From NCBI RefSeq assembly GCF_002009175.1, contig NZ_CP018047.1, positions 4,712,001-4,776,000 of the forward strand: a stretch of 64,000 nt of DNA. The letters run 5' to 3'. Source of the stretch: Streptomyces niveus. GTDB taxonomy: Bacteria > Actinomycetota > Actinomycetes > Streptomycetales > Streptomycetaceae. Both the position numbers and the translations under genes were made by a program. A model generated the notes under the pieces. The model saw only the letters and a program-made list of their open reading frames with translations. It had not been told where the DNA came from and did no database searches. Every line of letters starts with the position of its first letter. Positions within the stretch are counted from its first letter, which is position 1. This document shows, in pieces, positions 8,583-16,581 of this stretch.

Positions 8583-9824
8583 TCAGCGGTCTCCCGCGAA
8601 CGCGCACGGCATCGAGCGGACCCGGTTGTCGAAGTTCGACGGCACCAGCACCGGTGCGCCCACGGCGCGCAGTTCGGGCAGCCTCGTCAGCAACTCCCGG
8701 AACAGCGCCTTCATTTCCTGCTTCGCCAGGAACGTGCCCAGACAGTAGTGCGGGCCGCCCCCGCCGTAGCCCACGTGCGGGTTGGGGCTCCGGGTGATGT
8801 CGAAGCGGTCCGGGTCGGTGAAGACCGACTCGTCGCGGTTGGCGGAGGCGTAGAAGAGCACCACCCGCTGGCCCCGCCGGAAGTCGTGGCCGTTCATCCG
8901 GTGGTCCTCGGTGAGCCTGCGCCGGAACTGGATGATGGGCGTCGAGTGACGCACGATCTCCTCGACGGCGCCGTCCGCGTACCGGTCGAAATCGCCGAGC
9001 AGCAGCGCGCGCTGGTCGGGGTGGTCGGTGAGCAGGGACAGACCGTGCGCGATCGCGTTACGCGTGGTCTCCACGCCCGCGACCATCAGCAGCGAGAAGA
9101 ACGAGCCGAGTTGCCGGCCGTTGAGCGACTGTCCGTCGATATCGGCGTTCACCAGCGCGGAGATGAGATCCCCGGTCGGATTCCTGCGCCGTTGCCGCCC
9201 GAGGTCGGCGACCATTCCCTGCATGGAGGCCAGCGCCCGAAGGCCCTTTCCGGGGACGCGAATTCGCTGGCGTACGGTGCGCGCGACACCCGTTTCGACG
9301 GATGCCCGATTTACCTGCGCGAGGATCGACGGGCGCTCCTTCTCGGGGATACCCATCAGATTGCAGATGATTTCGAACGGCATGCGTGAGGCGACCGCCG
9401 TGACGAAATCGGCCGGACGTTCCCGGAGCATGTCGTCGACGATACGGGTGGCCACCGAACGGACGTCTTCCTCCGTCGCCGCGAGAATGCGCGGAGTGAA
9501 GGCCCTGGAGACGATCCGGCGCAACTGGGTGTGCTGCGGCTCGTCGAGATTGACCAGTGACTCCCCGAAGAGCGCCCGCACCCAGCGGGCCGGCTCGGGG
9601 GTCGTGACGCCCGGCGCGCTGCCGAACACCCGCGGATTACGGCTGGCCTCCACCACGTCGGCGTGCCTGACCAGCGCGTGGAAGCCCCGCTCCGGCCGCA
9701 GCCGGCTCCCGGGGCGCTCCACGAAGTACTGCGGCGCCCCGAGGGCGCGCAGCCGGGCGAAACCCTCCAGCCTTTCGGAATGAGGTAGTTGCCAGAACGT
9801 GGGATCGGCGAGATTCGGCGTCAT
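8583..9824 (-). CDS. Cytochrome P450
   Basis: 413 aa from the ATG at 9824. GGAAGGG about 10 nt upstream fits this start better than the ATG three codons earlier. The I-helix reads VAGVETTRNAIAHG, the K-helix ExxR is EEIVR, and the heme-binding loop is HVGYGGGGPHYCLG with the thiolate Cys. The Tyr in place of the usual Phe at the start of the heme loop and the ETTRNA segment resemble the CYP124/125/142 steroid- and lipid-oxidising clade. No ferredoxin or reductase is next to it. Substrate unknown. Confidence 0.93.
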   Translation of the reverse strand: MTPNLADPTFWQLPHSERLEGFARLRALGAPQYFVERPGSRLRPERGFHALVRHADVVEASRNPRVFGSAPGVTTPEPARWVRALFGESLVNLDEPQHTQLRRIVSRAFTPRILAATEEDVRSVATRIVDDMLRERPADFVTAVASRMPFEIICNLMGIPEKERPSILAQVNRASVETGVARTVRQRIRVPGKGLRALASMQGMVADLGRQRRRNPTGDLISALVNADIDGQSLNGRQLGSFFSLLMVAGVETTRNAIAHGLSLLTDHPDQRALLLGDFDRYADGAVEEIVRHSTPIIQFRRRLTEDHRMNGHDFRRGQRVVLFYASANRDESVFTDPDRFDITRSPNPHVGYGGGGPHYCLGTFLAKQEMKALFRELLTRLPELRAVGAPVLVPSNFDNRVRSMPCAFAGDR

Positions 9825-9862
9825 TTTTTCCATTCCCTTCCGTGACTTGGAGCTTCCCACGG

Positions 9863-9887
9863 CCGACATGCCATCAGCATGTGTCGG
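9863..9887. promoter_or_regulatory. Imperfect palindrome upstream of the P450
   Basis: CCGACATGC and GCATGTGTCGG form an imperfect dyad (2-nt bulge, CATCA loop) in the intergenic space between the divergent P450 and the DUF5949-like gene. Its position suits an operator. No dedicated regulator gene is adjacent. Confidence 0.3.
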
Positions 9888-10002
9888 ATGTAGGGCAGAC
9901 GGGGGTGTCGAAGGGTCTCTTTCGTACTGGGGAACGAATGCTCCGCCACTCGGGTGACGCGAAATCACTCCGGGCGCCGACGGGCCACTACTGTGCCGAA
10001 GC

Positions 10003-10509
10003 ATGACCTCTACCAACACCGCGCAGGGAACCCCGCAATACGCTCCTCTGCTCGGCACCCTCACGGTAATTCCCTGGACCGGCGAAGCCTCCGACGGCGA
10101 GCGCAACCCGCCTTTCCTGCTGGCCTATTCACTCGGTGACGGCCGCGACGGCGCCGACGCCGGCGCGGAGGCCATGCGTGCCGTCATCAAGGAGATCGGG
10201 CTCCACACCGGCGCCGGGGTCGTCGATGCGGGGGAGTCGCCCAACGTCCCGATCACCCTCCTCGTACAGGCCGGGCGGGCCGTGCTGACCATGCCGTATC
10301 TCAAGGCCCAGTGCGCCGTCCCGCCGGAGTGGGAGGAGGACGCGCGCGCGACGGGCGGGGTGTACTTCATCATCGCCACCCGGCCGTGGCCCGAGGGCAC
10401 TCCCGGCAAGCCGGTGAGCGAGGAGGCGCTGCGCGCCTTCGTCGGTGACGAGGAGGTCCTCACCGGCGCCGCGCACTGCCTGGTGCCGGTGAGCAGCCTG
10501 CGCGGCTGA
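10003..10509 (+). CDS. Small conserved protein, DUF5949-like
   Basis: 168 aa, soluble, no signal peptide or membrane segment. It begins MTSTNTAQGTPQYAPLLGTL and has a compact alpha/beta look with a C-terminal VGDEEVLTGAAHCLVPVSSL. It resembles Streptomyces-restricted proteins grouped as DUF5949, whose function is unknown. The 507-bp frame starts at an ATG and is divergent from the P450. I recognise the family only weakly. Confidence 0.65.
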   Translation: MTSTNTAQGTPQYAPLLGTLTVIPWTGEASDGERNPPFLLAYSLGDGRDGADAGAEAMRAVIKEIGLHTGAGVVDAGESPNVPITLLVQAGRAVLTMPYLKAQCAVPPEWEEDARATGGVYFIIATRPWPEGTPGKPVSEEALRAFVGDEEVLTGAAHCLVPVSSLRG

Positions 10510-10589
10510 GCGCGGCCGGGGTACGACCCCGAGGGCGTCCGGCCCCCGGCCCGCGCCCCCGGCCCGCGCCCCCGGCCGCACCCCCGGGC

Positions 10590-10793
10590 TCACCAGCCCT
10601 TCCGGGCGACCCCGGCGTCCGCGGGGACCGTACGTCCCGCCGCGCCCCACTCCCGTACGAGAGCGCTGTAGATGGGAGTGGGGACCGGCGTGGGCTTGGG
10701 AGGCGGCGGCGAAGGGGGCTGGGAGACCTCTTCGGCACGGAAGTCGGGTACCGCCGAGAGGCGCTGCCATTTGGGCGCTCGCACGGAGTTCAT
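10590..10793 (-). CDS. Small hypothetical protein with Pro-rich linker
   Basis: 67 aa. N-terminal VRAPKWQRLSAVPDFR, a PPSPPPPKPTPVPTP linker, then PIYSALVREWGAAGRTVPA. The two conserved-looking ends around a variable linker resemble short Streptomyces hypothetical proteins. No function can be assigned, and the ribosome-binding site is weak. Confidence 0.5.
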   Translation of the reverse strand: MNSVRAPKWQRLSAVPDFRAEEVSQPPSPPPPKPTPVPTPIYSALVREWGAAGRTVPADAGVARKGW

Positions 10794-10897
10794 GCCCTGG
10801 AAACGGCTTACTCGACCCCGGAGTCACTGCACCCGGCGTGTCGTGGGGAAAGCTAAAACGCTTATTCGAATATGCGACCGAACCGGTGGAGCACACC

Positions 10898-11548
10898 ATG
10901 ACGACAGTAGTGATCGACAACGCGTCGCCTTCCGGCGCGGACAGCGAGGAGACCCTGCGGGACGGGCCGCGCCGTATCGGGGCGGGGCGGGTGCTGGCGT
11001 GGCTGCTGGTGGTGACGGGTGCGGCGGGTGTGCTGGCGTCGTGGGTGATCACGATCGACAAGTTCAAGCTGCTGGAGGATCCGGGCTTCACGCCGGGGTG
11101 CAGCCTGAACCCGGTGGTCTCGTGCGGGAACATCATGACGAGCGAGCAGGCGTCGGTGTTCGGGTTCCCCAATCCGATGCTGGGGCTGGTGGCGTACGGG
11201 ATCGTCGGGTGCGTGGGCGCGGGGCTGCTGGCGGGGGCGCGGTACCGGCGCTGGTTCTGGCTCGGGCTGAACGCCGGGATGCTGTTCGGCGTCGGCTTCT
11301 GCACCTGGCTCCAGTACCAGTCGCTCTACAGCATCGGCTCGCTCTGTCTGTGGTGCTCGCTGGCGTGGGTGGCGACGATCGTGATGTTCTCCTACGTCAC
11401 CACGCACAACATCACGCACCGCATCCTTCCGGCGCCCGCGGGACTGCGCACCGCGCTGGAGGAGTTCCACTGGGTGCTGCCCGTGCTCTGGATCGGGACC
11501 ATCGGGATGCTCATCCTGACCCGCTGGTGGGACTTCTGGACCAGCTGA
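10898..11548 (+). CDS. Vitamin K epoxide reductase (VKOR) family protein
   Basis: 216 aa from the ATG at 10898 (GGAG 6 nt upstream); the frame is open 20 codons further up but the extension looks non-coding. The protein has several membrane helices. It shows the loop cysteine pair (GC at PGCSLNP and the SCG of VVSCGNIM) and the active-site CxxC as CLWC. Bacterial VKORs re-oxidise a DsbA-like partner and pass electrons to quinone, so they promote disulfide formation in exported proteins. It lies just before the chaplin locus, whose products carry paired cysteines. Confidence 0.92.
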   Translation: MTTVVIDNASPSGADSEETLRDGPRRIGAGRVLAWLLVVTGAAGVLASWVITIDKFKLLEDPGFTPGCSLNPVVSCGNIMTSEQASVFGFPNPMLGLVAYGIVGCVGAGLLAGARYRRWFWLGLNAGMLFGVGFCTWLQYQSLYSIGSLCLWCSLAWVATIVMFSYVTTHNITHRILPAPAGLRTALEEFHWVLPVLWIGTIGMLILTRWWDFWTS

Positions 11549-11550
11549 GA

Positions 11551-11600
11551 GCGGCCGTCCGGTGTCCCCGCGCAGGAGAGCGGGGACACCGGACGGCCGC
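11551..11600. terminator. Strong bidirectional hairpin terminator
   Basis: Twenty-base perfect arms (starting GCGGCCGTCC and ending GGACGGCCGC) around a short GCAGGAGA-type loop, between the convergent VKOR and Lys/Gly-rich protein genes. Confidence 0.85.
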
Positions 11601-11630
11601 CGGTGGTAAGGGAGTTACGGGGGCTGGCGA

Positions 11631-12077
11631 CTACCGGCCACCGCCGAGCGGGAGCCCGCCGAGCGGGAGCCCACCGAGCATCGCGCCGCCCTTGCCCTTG
11701 CTCTTGCCGTCCTTGCTCTTGGCGGCCTTGCCCTTGTCCGCCTTACCGCCCTTACCGCCCTTACCGCCCTTGTCCCCCTTGGCGCCCTTGCCTCCGTTGG
11801 CGCTCTTACCGCCCTTGTCGCCGCTCTTGTCGCCGCCGCTCAGACCCTTCGCCACGTCGCCCACGCCGTTGACGAGGGAGCCGTCGTTCTTCGGGTCCAG
11901 CGCGTTCGTCCGCACCGGCTGGGCGTCGAGCGTCTCCTGGTTGGTCACCGTTTCGAGGGCCCCGCCCAGTCCGCCGTTCAGGCTCGTCGGGAGGTTCTGG
12001 GCGGCGAACGCCGGAGCGGCGGCAGCCAGCGTCATTACGGAACCGGCGACGACCGCGGCGACCTTCATGGGCTTCAT
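11631..12077 (-). CDS. Secreted Lys/Gly-rich low-complexity protein
   Basis: 148 aa. AAGGA stands 6 nt before the ATG. A signal peptide is clear (MKPMKVAAVVAGSVMTLAAAAPAFA, cut after AFA). Residues ~28-72 look like a normal short domain with NGGLGGALETVTNQETLDAQPVR. From ~80 onward the protein is a GGK/GDK/KSK low-complexity tail ending in a GGLPLGGLPLGG repeat. The mature protein is therefore strongly cationic and glycine-rich and would suit binding to acidic polymer or wall. Family not recognised. Confidence 0.75.
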   Translation of the reverse strand: MKPMKVAAVVAGSVMTLAAAAPAFAAQNLPTSLNGGLGGALETVTNQETLDAQPVRTNALDPKNDGSLVNGVGDVAKGLSGGDKSGDKGGKSANGGKGAKGDKGGKGGKGGKADKGKAAKSKDGKSKGKGGAMLGGLPLGGLPLGGGR

Positions 12078-12161
12078 GGTGAATCCTTCTTTCGAGGGTT
12101 GTTCTCTCGTGTCCTGGCCTCGCCCTCAGTAACGATCTCCGGCCGTCCCGGACACGACGAA

Positions 12162-12198
12162 CGGCCGTGCGGCCCCGGGTGACGGGACGGCACGGCCG
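12162..12198. terminator. Hairpin downstream of the secreted Ala/Pro-rich protein gene
   Basis: CGGCCGTGC and GCACGGCCG arms with a 19-nt loop, 17 nt beyond the stop of the minus-strand gene ending at 12215. Confidence 0.55.
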
Positions 12199-12214
12199 CT
12201 CTACGTACGCGGTG

Positions 12215-12958
12215 TTACTGGTTCTGCGGCGTGGTCGGCACGCCCGGAAGCTCCGGAGCCGCGGGAACCTCCGGAGCCGGCGCGGGAAGCTCCGGGGCCG
12301 GCACGGGGGACTCGGCGCCCGGCAGCTTGGGCAGCTCGGGCAGGCCCGGCAGGTTCGGGGCCGGCATGGCGCCGTTCATGACGAGCGCGGTGGTGAGGTT
12401 GACCAGCGAGGTCACGACGGCCTGCGACTGGGTCGCGACAGCCTTCGAGTCCTTGGTGGCCGCCGCCTTGAGCAGCGCGTCCGTCGACCTCTGTACGGAG
12501 TCGACGGCCTGGGCCGTCATGTCGGCCGCCGCCGGGGCCTTGCCGTCGGCGCCCACGGCGTTCACGGGGTTCATCGCGTCCGCGTTGCCGTCGTTGTCGG
12601 CGGGCTTGGCGGGGGCGGCGGGGGCGGCCGGGGCGGCGTTCTTGACCGCGTCCAGCCCCTTCTTGATGGCCGCCTGGTGCCTCTCGATGTCGGCCGCGGC
12701 GAGCTGGCCGTTGTCCGCGGCGAGCACGTCGGCGAGCAGGTCGGTGACCGGCGTGATGGCGCCGGACAGCGAACTCAGGGCCTCGGCCTGCTGCTTGATG
12801 GCAGCGGCGTCGGCGATCGGGGCACGGAACGCCTCGGCGCCGACACCGGCCGGCGTCTCGTTGGCGCTGGTGACGGCGACGGCGGTGCCGGCGGTGCCGA
12901 GAACGAGTGCGGCGCAGACGGCGGCGGCTGCGGCGCGTGAGGAAACGTGGGAACGCAT
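12215..12958 (-). CDS. Secreted Ala/Pro-rich protein
   Basis: 247 aa. AAAGGA lies 7 nt before the ATG. Signal peptide MRSHVSSRAAAAAVCAALVL...AVA. The mature part has a helical region (DAAAIKQQAEALSSLSGAITPVTDLLADVL), an Ala/Pro linker, a second helical region (DMTAQAVDSVQRSTDALLKAAATKDSK) and a Pro-rich tail (PVPAPELPAPAPEVPAAPELP). It has no LPxTG signal. It resembles secreted Streptomyces hypothetical proteins. Function unknown; its position beside chaplins suggests a cell-surface role. Confidence 0.78.
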   Translation of the reverse strand: MRSHVSSRAAAAAVCAALVLGTAGTAVAVTSANETPAGVGAEAFRAPIADAAAIKQQAEALSSLSGAITPVTDLLADVLAADNGQLAAADIERHQAAIKKGLDAVKNAAPAAPAAPAKPADNDGNADAMNPVNAVGADGKAPAAADMTAQAVDSVQRSTDALLKAAATKDSKAVATQSQAVVTSLVNLTTALVMNGAMPAPNLPGLPELPKLPGAESPVPAPELPAPAPEVPAAPELPGVPTTPQNQ

Positions 12959-13165
12959 GAATAGTCCTTTCAGGACACGGTGGGAGTTTTCGTCTTCACC
13001 GTGAGTCGCGGGGCGGTGACCCGCAACTGATCCGGACCGCCGTGCGGTGTCCGCCAATCGGCCGCCTCGACCTCGCTGACCTGCACAGAACCGTGGAAAT
13101 CCGCCACCCGACCGAGGCGCGTGTCGCAGCCGAAAGGGTGGCCGGGCCTGCTCCCGTACAGCGGA

Positions 13166-13200
13166 AGAGCCGCCCACCCCTGGATGGGGAGGGCGGCTCT
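13166..13200 (-). terminator. Terminator after short chaplin 1
   Basis: AGAGCCGCCC pairs with GGGCGGCTCT, with an inner CCCC/GGGG stem around TGGAT, 38 nt past the chaplin stop on the minus strand. Confidence 0.75.
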
Positions 13201-13237
13201 GGCCATGGGGCGACCGCGGTCGGGGCCGCGGCCGGAA

Positions 13238-13477
13238 TCAGGCGTTGACGCAGGTGTTGCCGAAGGCCGGGTTGAGCAGGCCGATGATGCCGATCGTGTT
13301 GCCGCAGACGTTCACGGGGATGTGCACCGGGACCTGGACGACGTTGCCGGAGATGACACCCGGGGAACCGACAGCCGCGCCCTGGGCGCCGCTGTCGGCG
13401 ATGGCGGCACCGGAGGCGCCGACGACGGCGGCGGCGGCCGCGGAGGACAGGACAACAGCCTTGGCGATACGCGACAT
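13238..13477 (-). CDS. Short chaplin
   Basis: 79 aa. The ATG at 13477 is preceded by GAGGAG and opens a signal peptide (MSRIAKAVVLSSAAAAAVVGASGAAIA). The mature ~50 residues are one chaplin domain: GSPGVISGNVVQVPVHIPVNVCGNTIGIIGLLNPAFGNTC, with the two conserved cysteines. Chaplins are secreted amphipathic proteins that form amyloid fibrils at air-water interfaces and make aerial hyphae and spores hydrophobic. Short chaplins have a single domain and no sortase signal. It is followed on the same strand by its own terminator and preceded by a sigma-BldN-like promoter. Confidence 0.95.
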   Translation of the reverse strand: MSRIAKAVVLSSAAAAAVVGASGAAIADSGAQGAAVGSPGVISGNVVQVPVHIPVNVCGNTIGIIGLLNPAFGNTCVNA

Positions 13478-13539
13478 GGGGATGAGCTCCTCGGTGTTGA
13501 GGGGAAGGGCGGTACGGGCGCAGTTGCCCGACTCACCGA

Positions 13540-13567
13540 TCAACGCGGGGAGTGCTGATCGGTTGCG
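13540..13567 (-). promoter_or_regulatory. Putative sigma-BldN promoter of short chaplin 1
   Basis: Read on the minus strand: CGCAAC (13562-13567), 16 nt, CGTTGA (13540-13545). This matches the recalled sigma-BldN form CGTAAC-N16-CGTTGA at 11 of 12 positions. The -10 lies about 62 nt upstream of the start codon. Confidence 0.7.
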
Positions 13568-13589
13568 GCCCGAATGAGTGAAGAAGGTG

Positions 13590-13620
13590 CCGGGTCCGGC
13601 GGTGGTGCCGCCGGACCCGG
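13590..13620 (-). terminator. Terminator after short chaplin 2
   Basis: Perfect 13-bp arms CCGGGTCCGGCGG and CCGCCGGACCCGG around a TGGTG loop, between the two tandem chaplin genes. Confidence 0.8.
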
Positions 13621-13662
13621 AGCGCCGGCCGTGGGCCGACGGAGCTCGGGCTCCGTCGAAGG

Positions 13663-13914
13663 TCAGGCGTTGACGCAGGTGTTGCCGAAGGCCGGGTTGA
13701 GCAGGCCGATGACGTTGATCGTGTTGCCGCAGACGTTGACCGGCACGTGGACCGGGATCTGGACCAGGTTGCCGGACAGGACGCCCGGCGAGTTGGCCGC
13801 GACTCCCTCGGCGGAGGCGCCGCTGTGGCCGGTGGCGGAAGCCATGCCGGCTCCGGCGAGGAGGAAGGCAGCGCTGGACGTCGCCATGACGACGGACTTA
13901 GCGACTCGCTTCAT
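13663..13914 (-). CDS. Short chaplin
   Basis: 83 aa. Of two nearby ATGs the one at 13914 is chosen because AAAGGA then sits 7 nt upstream. Signal peptide MKRVAKSVVMATSSAAFLLAGAGMASA. The mature chaplin domain is ANSPGVLSGNLVQIPVHVP followed by VNVCGNTINVIGLLNPAFGNTC, with both cysteines. It lies in tandem with the preceding chaplin, each with its own promoter and terminator, so they are separate transcription units. Confidence 0.95.
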   Translation of the reverse strand: MKRVAKSVVMATSSAAFLLAGAGMASATGHSGASAEGVAANSPGVLSGNLVQIPVHVPVNVCGNTINVIGLLNPAFGNTCVNA

Positions 13915-13951
13915 CACCATATCCTTTCGATTTACGAATGGTGCGACAGGC

Positions 13952-13979
13952 TCAACGACCGGCGGCCGTTCGGGAAACG
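13952..13979 (-). promoter_or_regulatory. Putative sigma-BldN promoter of short chaplin 2
   Basis: Read on the minus strand: CGTTTC (13974-13979), 16 nt, CGTTGA (13952-13957). The -10 is identical to the one before the other short chaplin. It lies about 38 nt before the start codon. Confidence 0.55.
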
Positions 13980-14151
13980 CGGGATCGCCCGAAGAGTGCT
14001 AATGGACGCTCGGGAAGGTTTGCGGCCGGACCGATTCCGGGAAAGCGACTGTGCCTTGATACGGTCCGCGCGGCTCACGTGATTTTCAGCCCGCGTCTGT
14101 AAGGGTGCAATGTCGATTCATACTTGGGGTCGGAGAGTCTCAATGCGTGAT

Positions 14152-15294
14152 TCCGTGGTTCATGGTGTAAGGCGCGGTCTGTTGCTCGCCGTCACGGCGG
14201 TTGTTGCCGTGACCGTCACCGCAATGGCGCCGCCCTCCGTTTCGACGGCGTCGGCCGCGCCGGATTCCGCGGTCCGGGCGGCGAAAGAGGCCACCCGAAT
14301 TCCGTTCGGCGAGCGTTATCGCGCCGTCCAGCACGGCGGGATCGTCCGGGCGGCCAACTCGGCCATCACCTGCCGGACCACAAGTGAGTTCACGGTCGTC
14401 ACCCCGGCCGACGCCGCGGACTGCGTCGCCGCGCGGGACAGCGCCACGGCCTCCAACGACCGGTTCGACATGTTCTACACGGACCTCGACGAAGACCCGA
14501 ACACCTACAACTCGACCCGGAGCGAACTGCGCGTACCGGCCGGAGCCACGGTCAGCTACGCCCGTCTCTACTGGGGCGGGAACCTCCGCGTCGGCGAGCA
14601 GAAGCCGCCGAAGGACAACGGCCGCGTACTGATCGCCGAACCCGGCGGTTCGTACAGGGAAGTGCTGGCCGACACCCTGATCGGCCACCGTACGGCCGGT
14701 GGCGCCGACGCCTACCAGTCGTCGGCGGACATCACGCCCCTGGTGCGCTCGGCCGGTTCGGGTGAGTACACCGTGGCGCAGATCAATGTCGCGATGGGCA
14801 GGACAGCGGCGGGTGCGTGGGGCGGCTGGACGATGGTCGTCGCGTACGAGAGGGCCGCGGACCCGCTGCGTCATCTGGCGATCTGGGACGGCTTCGAGGC
14901 GCTCGACGCCAAGAACCGTGAGTTGAGCGTCGGGCTCGGGAAGTTGCGCACGCCGGCCGGCGGCAAGGGCGCCCTGGGTGTAGTCGCGTACGACGGGGAC
15001 CCCGGAACCACCGGTGATTCGCTGACGGTCGGAACGGGGCGCGGGAAAGCACGTTCGGTCGGCGACACCGCCAACCCGACCGGAAACGTGATGAATTCCA
15101 GCATCGCGGATGCGGGTGTCAATCAGATTAAACGACAACCCGCTTACAAGAACAGTCTCGGATATGACTCCGATCTCTTCGACCTGCGTGAAGCACTCGT
15201 CCCGGGAGGCGACACTATGAACGTCAGTTTCCGGACCGGGCGCGACTCGATCTGGCTCGGCGCGCTCTATGTAGCGGTGGACGCGCGGCGCTGA
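14152..15294 (+). CDS. Secreted protein of unknown function (DUF3344-like)
   Basis: 380 aa from the ATG at 14152, chosen for GGAGAG 5 nt upstream; an ATG 14 codons earlier is less likely. Signal peptide MRDSVVHGVRRGLLLAVTAV...SAA. The mature part shows VSYARLYWGGNLRVGE, GADAYQSSADITPLVRSAGSG, a GAWGGWTMVVAYE core and a C-terminal RDSIWLGALYVAVDARR. These features match secreted beta-rich actinobacterial proteins often labelled DUF3344; I am not certain of the family. It stands between the short chaplins and the EPS genes on the same strand as the latter. Confidence 0.75.
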   Translation, partial: SVVHGVRRGLLLAVTAVVAVTVTAMAPPSVSTASAAPDSAVRAAKEATRIPFGERYRAVQHGGIVRAANSAITCRTTSEFTVVTPADAADCVAARDSATASNDRFDMFYTDLDEDPNTYNSTRSELRVPAGATVSYARLYWGGNLRVGEQKPPKDNGRVLIAEPGGSYREVLADTLIGHRTAGGADAYQSSADITPLVRSAGSGEYTVAQINVAMGRTAAGAWGGWTMVVAYERAADPLRHLAIWDGFEALDAKNRELSVGLGKLRTPAGGKGALGVVAYDGDPGTTGDSLTVGTGRGKARSVGDTANPTGNVMNSSIADAGVNQIKRQPAYKNSLGYDSDLFDLREALVPGGDTMNVSFRTGRDSIWLGALYVAVDARR

Positions 15295-15381
15295 GCCGGC
15301 TCATTCTCCCGCGCGTCAGCAGCGCTTACGCGTTTTCCCGATTGTCCGATCCACGACACCAGAGACCACGAATGGAGTGAC

Positions 15382-16581
15382 TTGCGCGTGCCGCAACCAA
15401 GCAACAGTCCAAGTTCCGGCTTCACCGTTCTCCATCTCGTCCAGCCGGTCGACGGCGGAGTGGGCCGCGTCGTCGCCGATCTCGTCCACGCCCAAGTCGC
15501 CGCCGGAATGCGGGTCGTCGTCGCCTGCCCCGACCGGGGCCCGCTCACGGCGGACGTGGCCGCGCTCGGCGCCGAGACGGAAGTCTGGCGCGCGACCCGC
15601 GACCCCGGCTTCGGACTGCCCGCCGAGATCCGCCGGGTCAACGAACTGGTCGGACGGATCCGCCCCGATGTGGTGCACGCGCACAGCGCGAAGGCCGGAT
15701 TCGCCGGACGCCTGGCCGTACGTGGACGGATTCCGACCGTCTTCCAGCCGCACGCCTGGTCGTTCGAGGCGGTCAGCGGTACGACGGCGGCACTCGCCCG
15801 GGGCTGGGAGCGGCTGGCCGCCCGCTGGACCGCACGCGTCGTCTGCGTCAGCGAGGCCGAGCGCGGCCGGGGCGAACGCGCCGGAGTACGAGCCCCCTGG
15901 TCCGTCGTCCACAACGGCGTCGACGCCGACCGCTTCCGCCCGGCGGACACCGCCGACGCCCTCTCCTCGACCGCCGTCGGCCGCGCCGCGCTCCCCCTGC
16001 TCGCCGAACTCCCGCCGGAGACACCCCTCGTGGCGTGCGTCGGCCGGCTCTGCAGGCAGAAGGGGCAGGACGTGCTCCTCCGCGCCTGGCCACTTGTTCT
16101 CCGGGACCTGCCCGACGCCCGTCTCGTACTCGTCGGCGACGGACCCGACGCCGAGCGGCTGCGCGAGGGCGCCCCGCCCTCCGTGCTCTTCGCCGGAGCC
16201 GTGACCGACACCGCGCCCTGGTACCGGGCCGCCGACCTCGTCGTCCTGCCGTCCCGCTGGGAGGGCATGGCGGTGGCGCCGCTCGAAGCGATGGCCAGCG
16301 GGCGGACCGTACTGCTCAGCGATGTGGACGGGGCGCGCGAAAGCCTGCTGCCGCATCAGCGGGCACACTGCCTGACCGCGCCCGAGGACCACGCGGCCAC
16401 GGCGAAGGCGATCACCGCGCTGCTGCGCGACCGGTCGCTGCGCGACACCTTCGGCCGCGAGGGCCACGAACATGTACGCGGCACCTACGACGTGCGGCGG
16501 ACCACGAGCGCCATCGCGGATGTGTACCGCGACGTGGCCGCCGTGCCGCGCTCCGAGCGCAGGGAGCCGATCTCCCAGTGA
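15382..16581 (+). CDS. Glycosyltransferase family 4 type
   Basis: 399 aa. TTG at 15382 or GTG at 15388 (same frame) are both served by the GGAG at 15374. It is a GT-B fold retaining transferase. The N-terminal domain has VLHLVQPVDGGVGRVVADLV and the DVVHAHSAKAGFAGRLA segment. The C-terminal donor domain has VACVGRLCRQKGQDVLLRAW and VVLPSRWEGMAVAPLEAMASG with the Glu of the EX7E motif. It is the first gene of the EPS operon and probably adds a sugar to the lipid-linked repeat unit. Confidence 0.92.
   Translation: MRVPQPSNSPSSGFTVLHLVQPVDGGVGRVVADLVHAQVAAGMRVVVACPDRGPLTADVAALGAETEVWRATRDPGFGLPAEIRRVNELVGRIRPDVVHAHSAKAGFAGRLAVRGRIPTVFQPHAWSFEAVSGTTAALARGWERLAARWTARVVCVSEAERGRGERAGVRAPWSVVHNGVDADRFRPADTADALSSTAVGRAALPLLAELPPETPLVACVGRLCRQKGQDVLLRAWPLVLRDLPDARLVLVGDGPDAERLREGAPPSVLFAGAVTDTAPWYRAADLVVLPSRWEGMAVAPLEAMASGRTVLLSDVDGARESLLPHQRAHCLTAPEDHAATAKAITALLRDRSLRDTFGREGHEHVRGTYDVRRTTSAIADVYRDVAAVPRSERREPISQ

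Noticed and set aside
8583..9824. P450 as part of a secondary-metabolite cluster
   Set aside because: Flanking genes are a winged-helix protein and a DUF5949-like protein; no PKS, NRPS or terpene genes are in the window.
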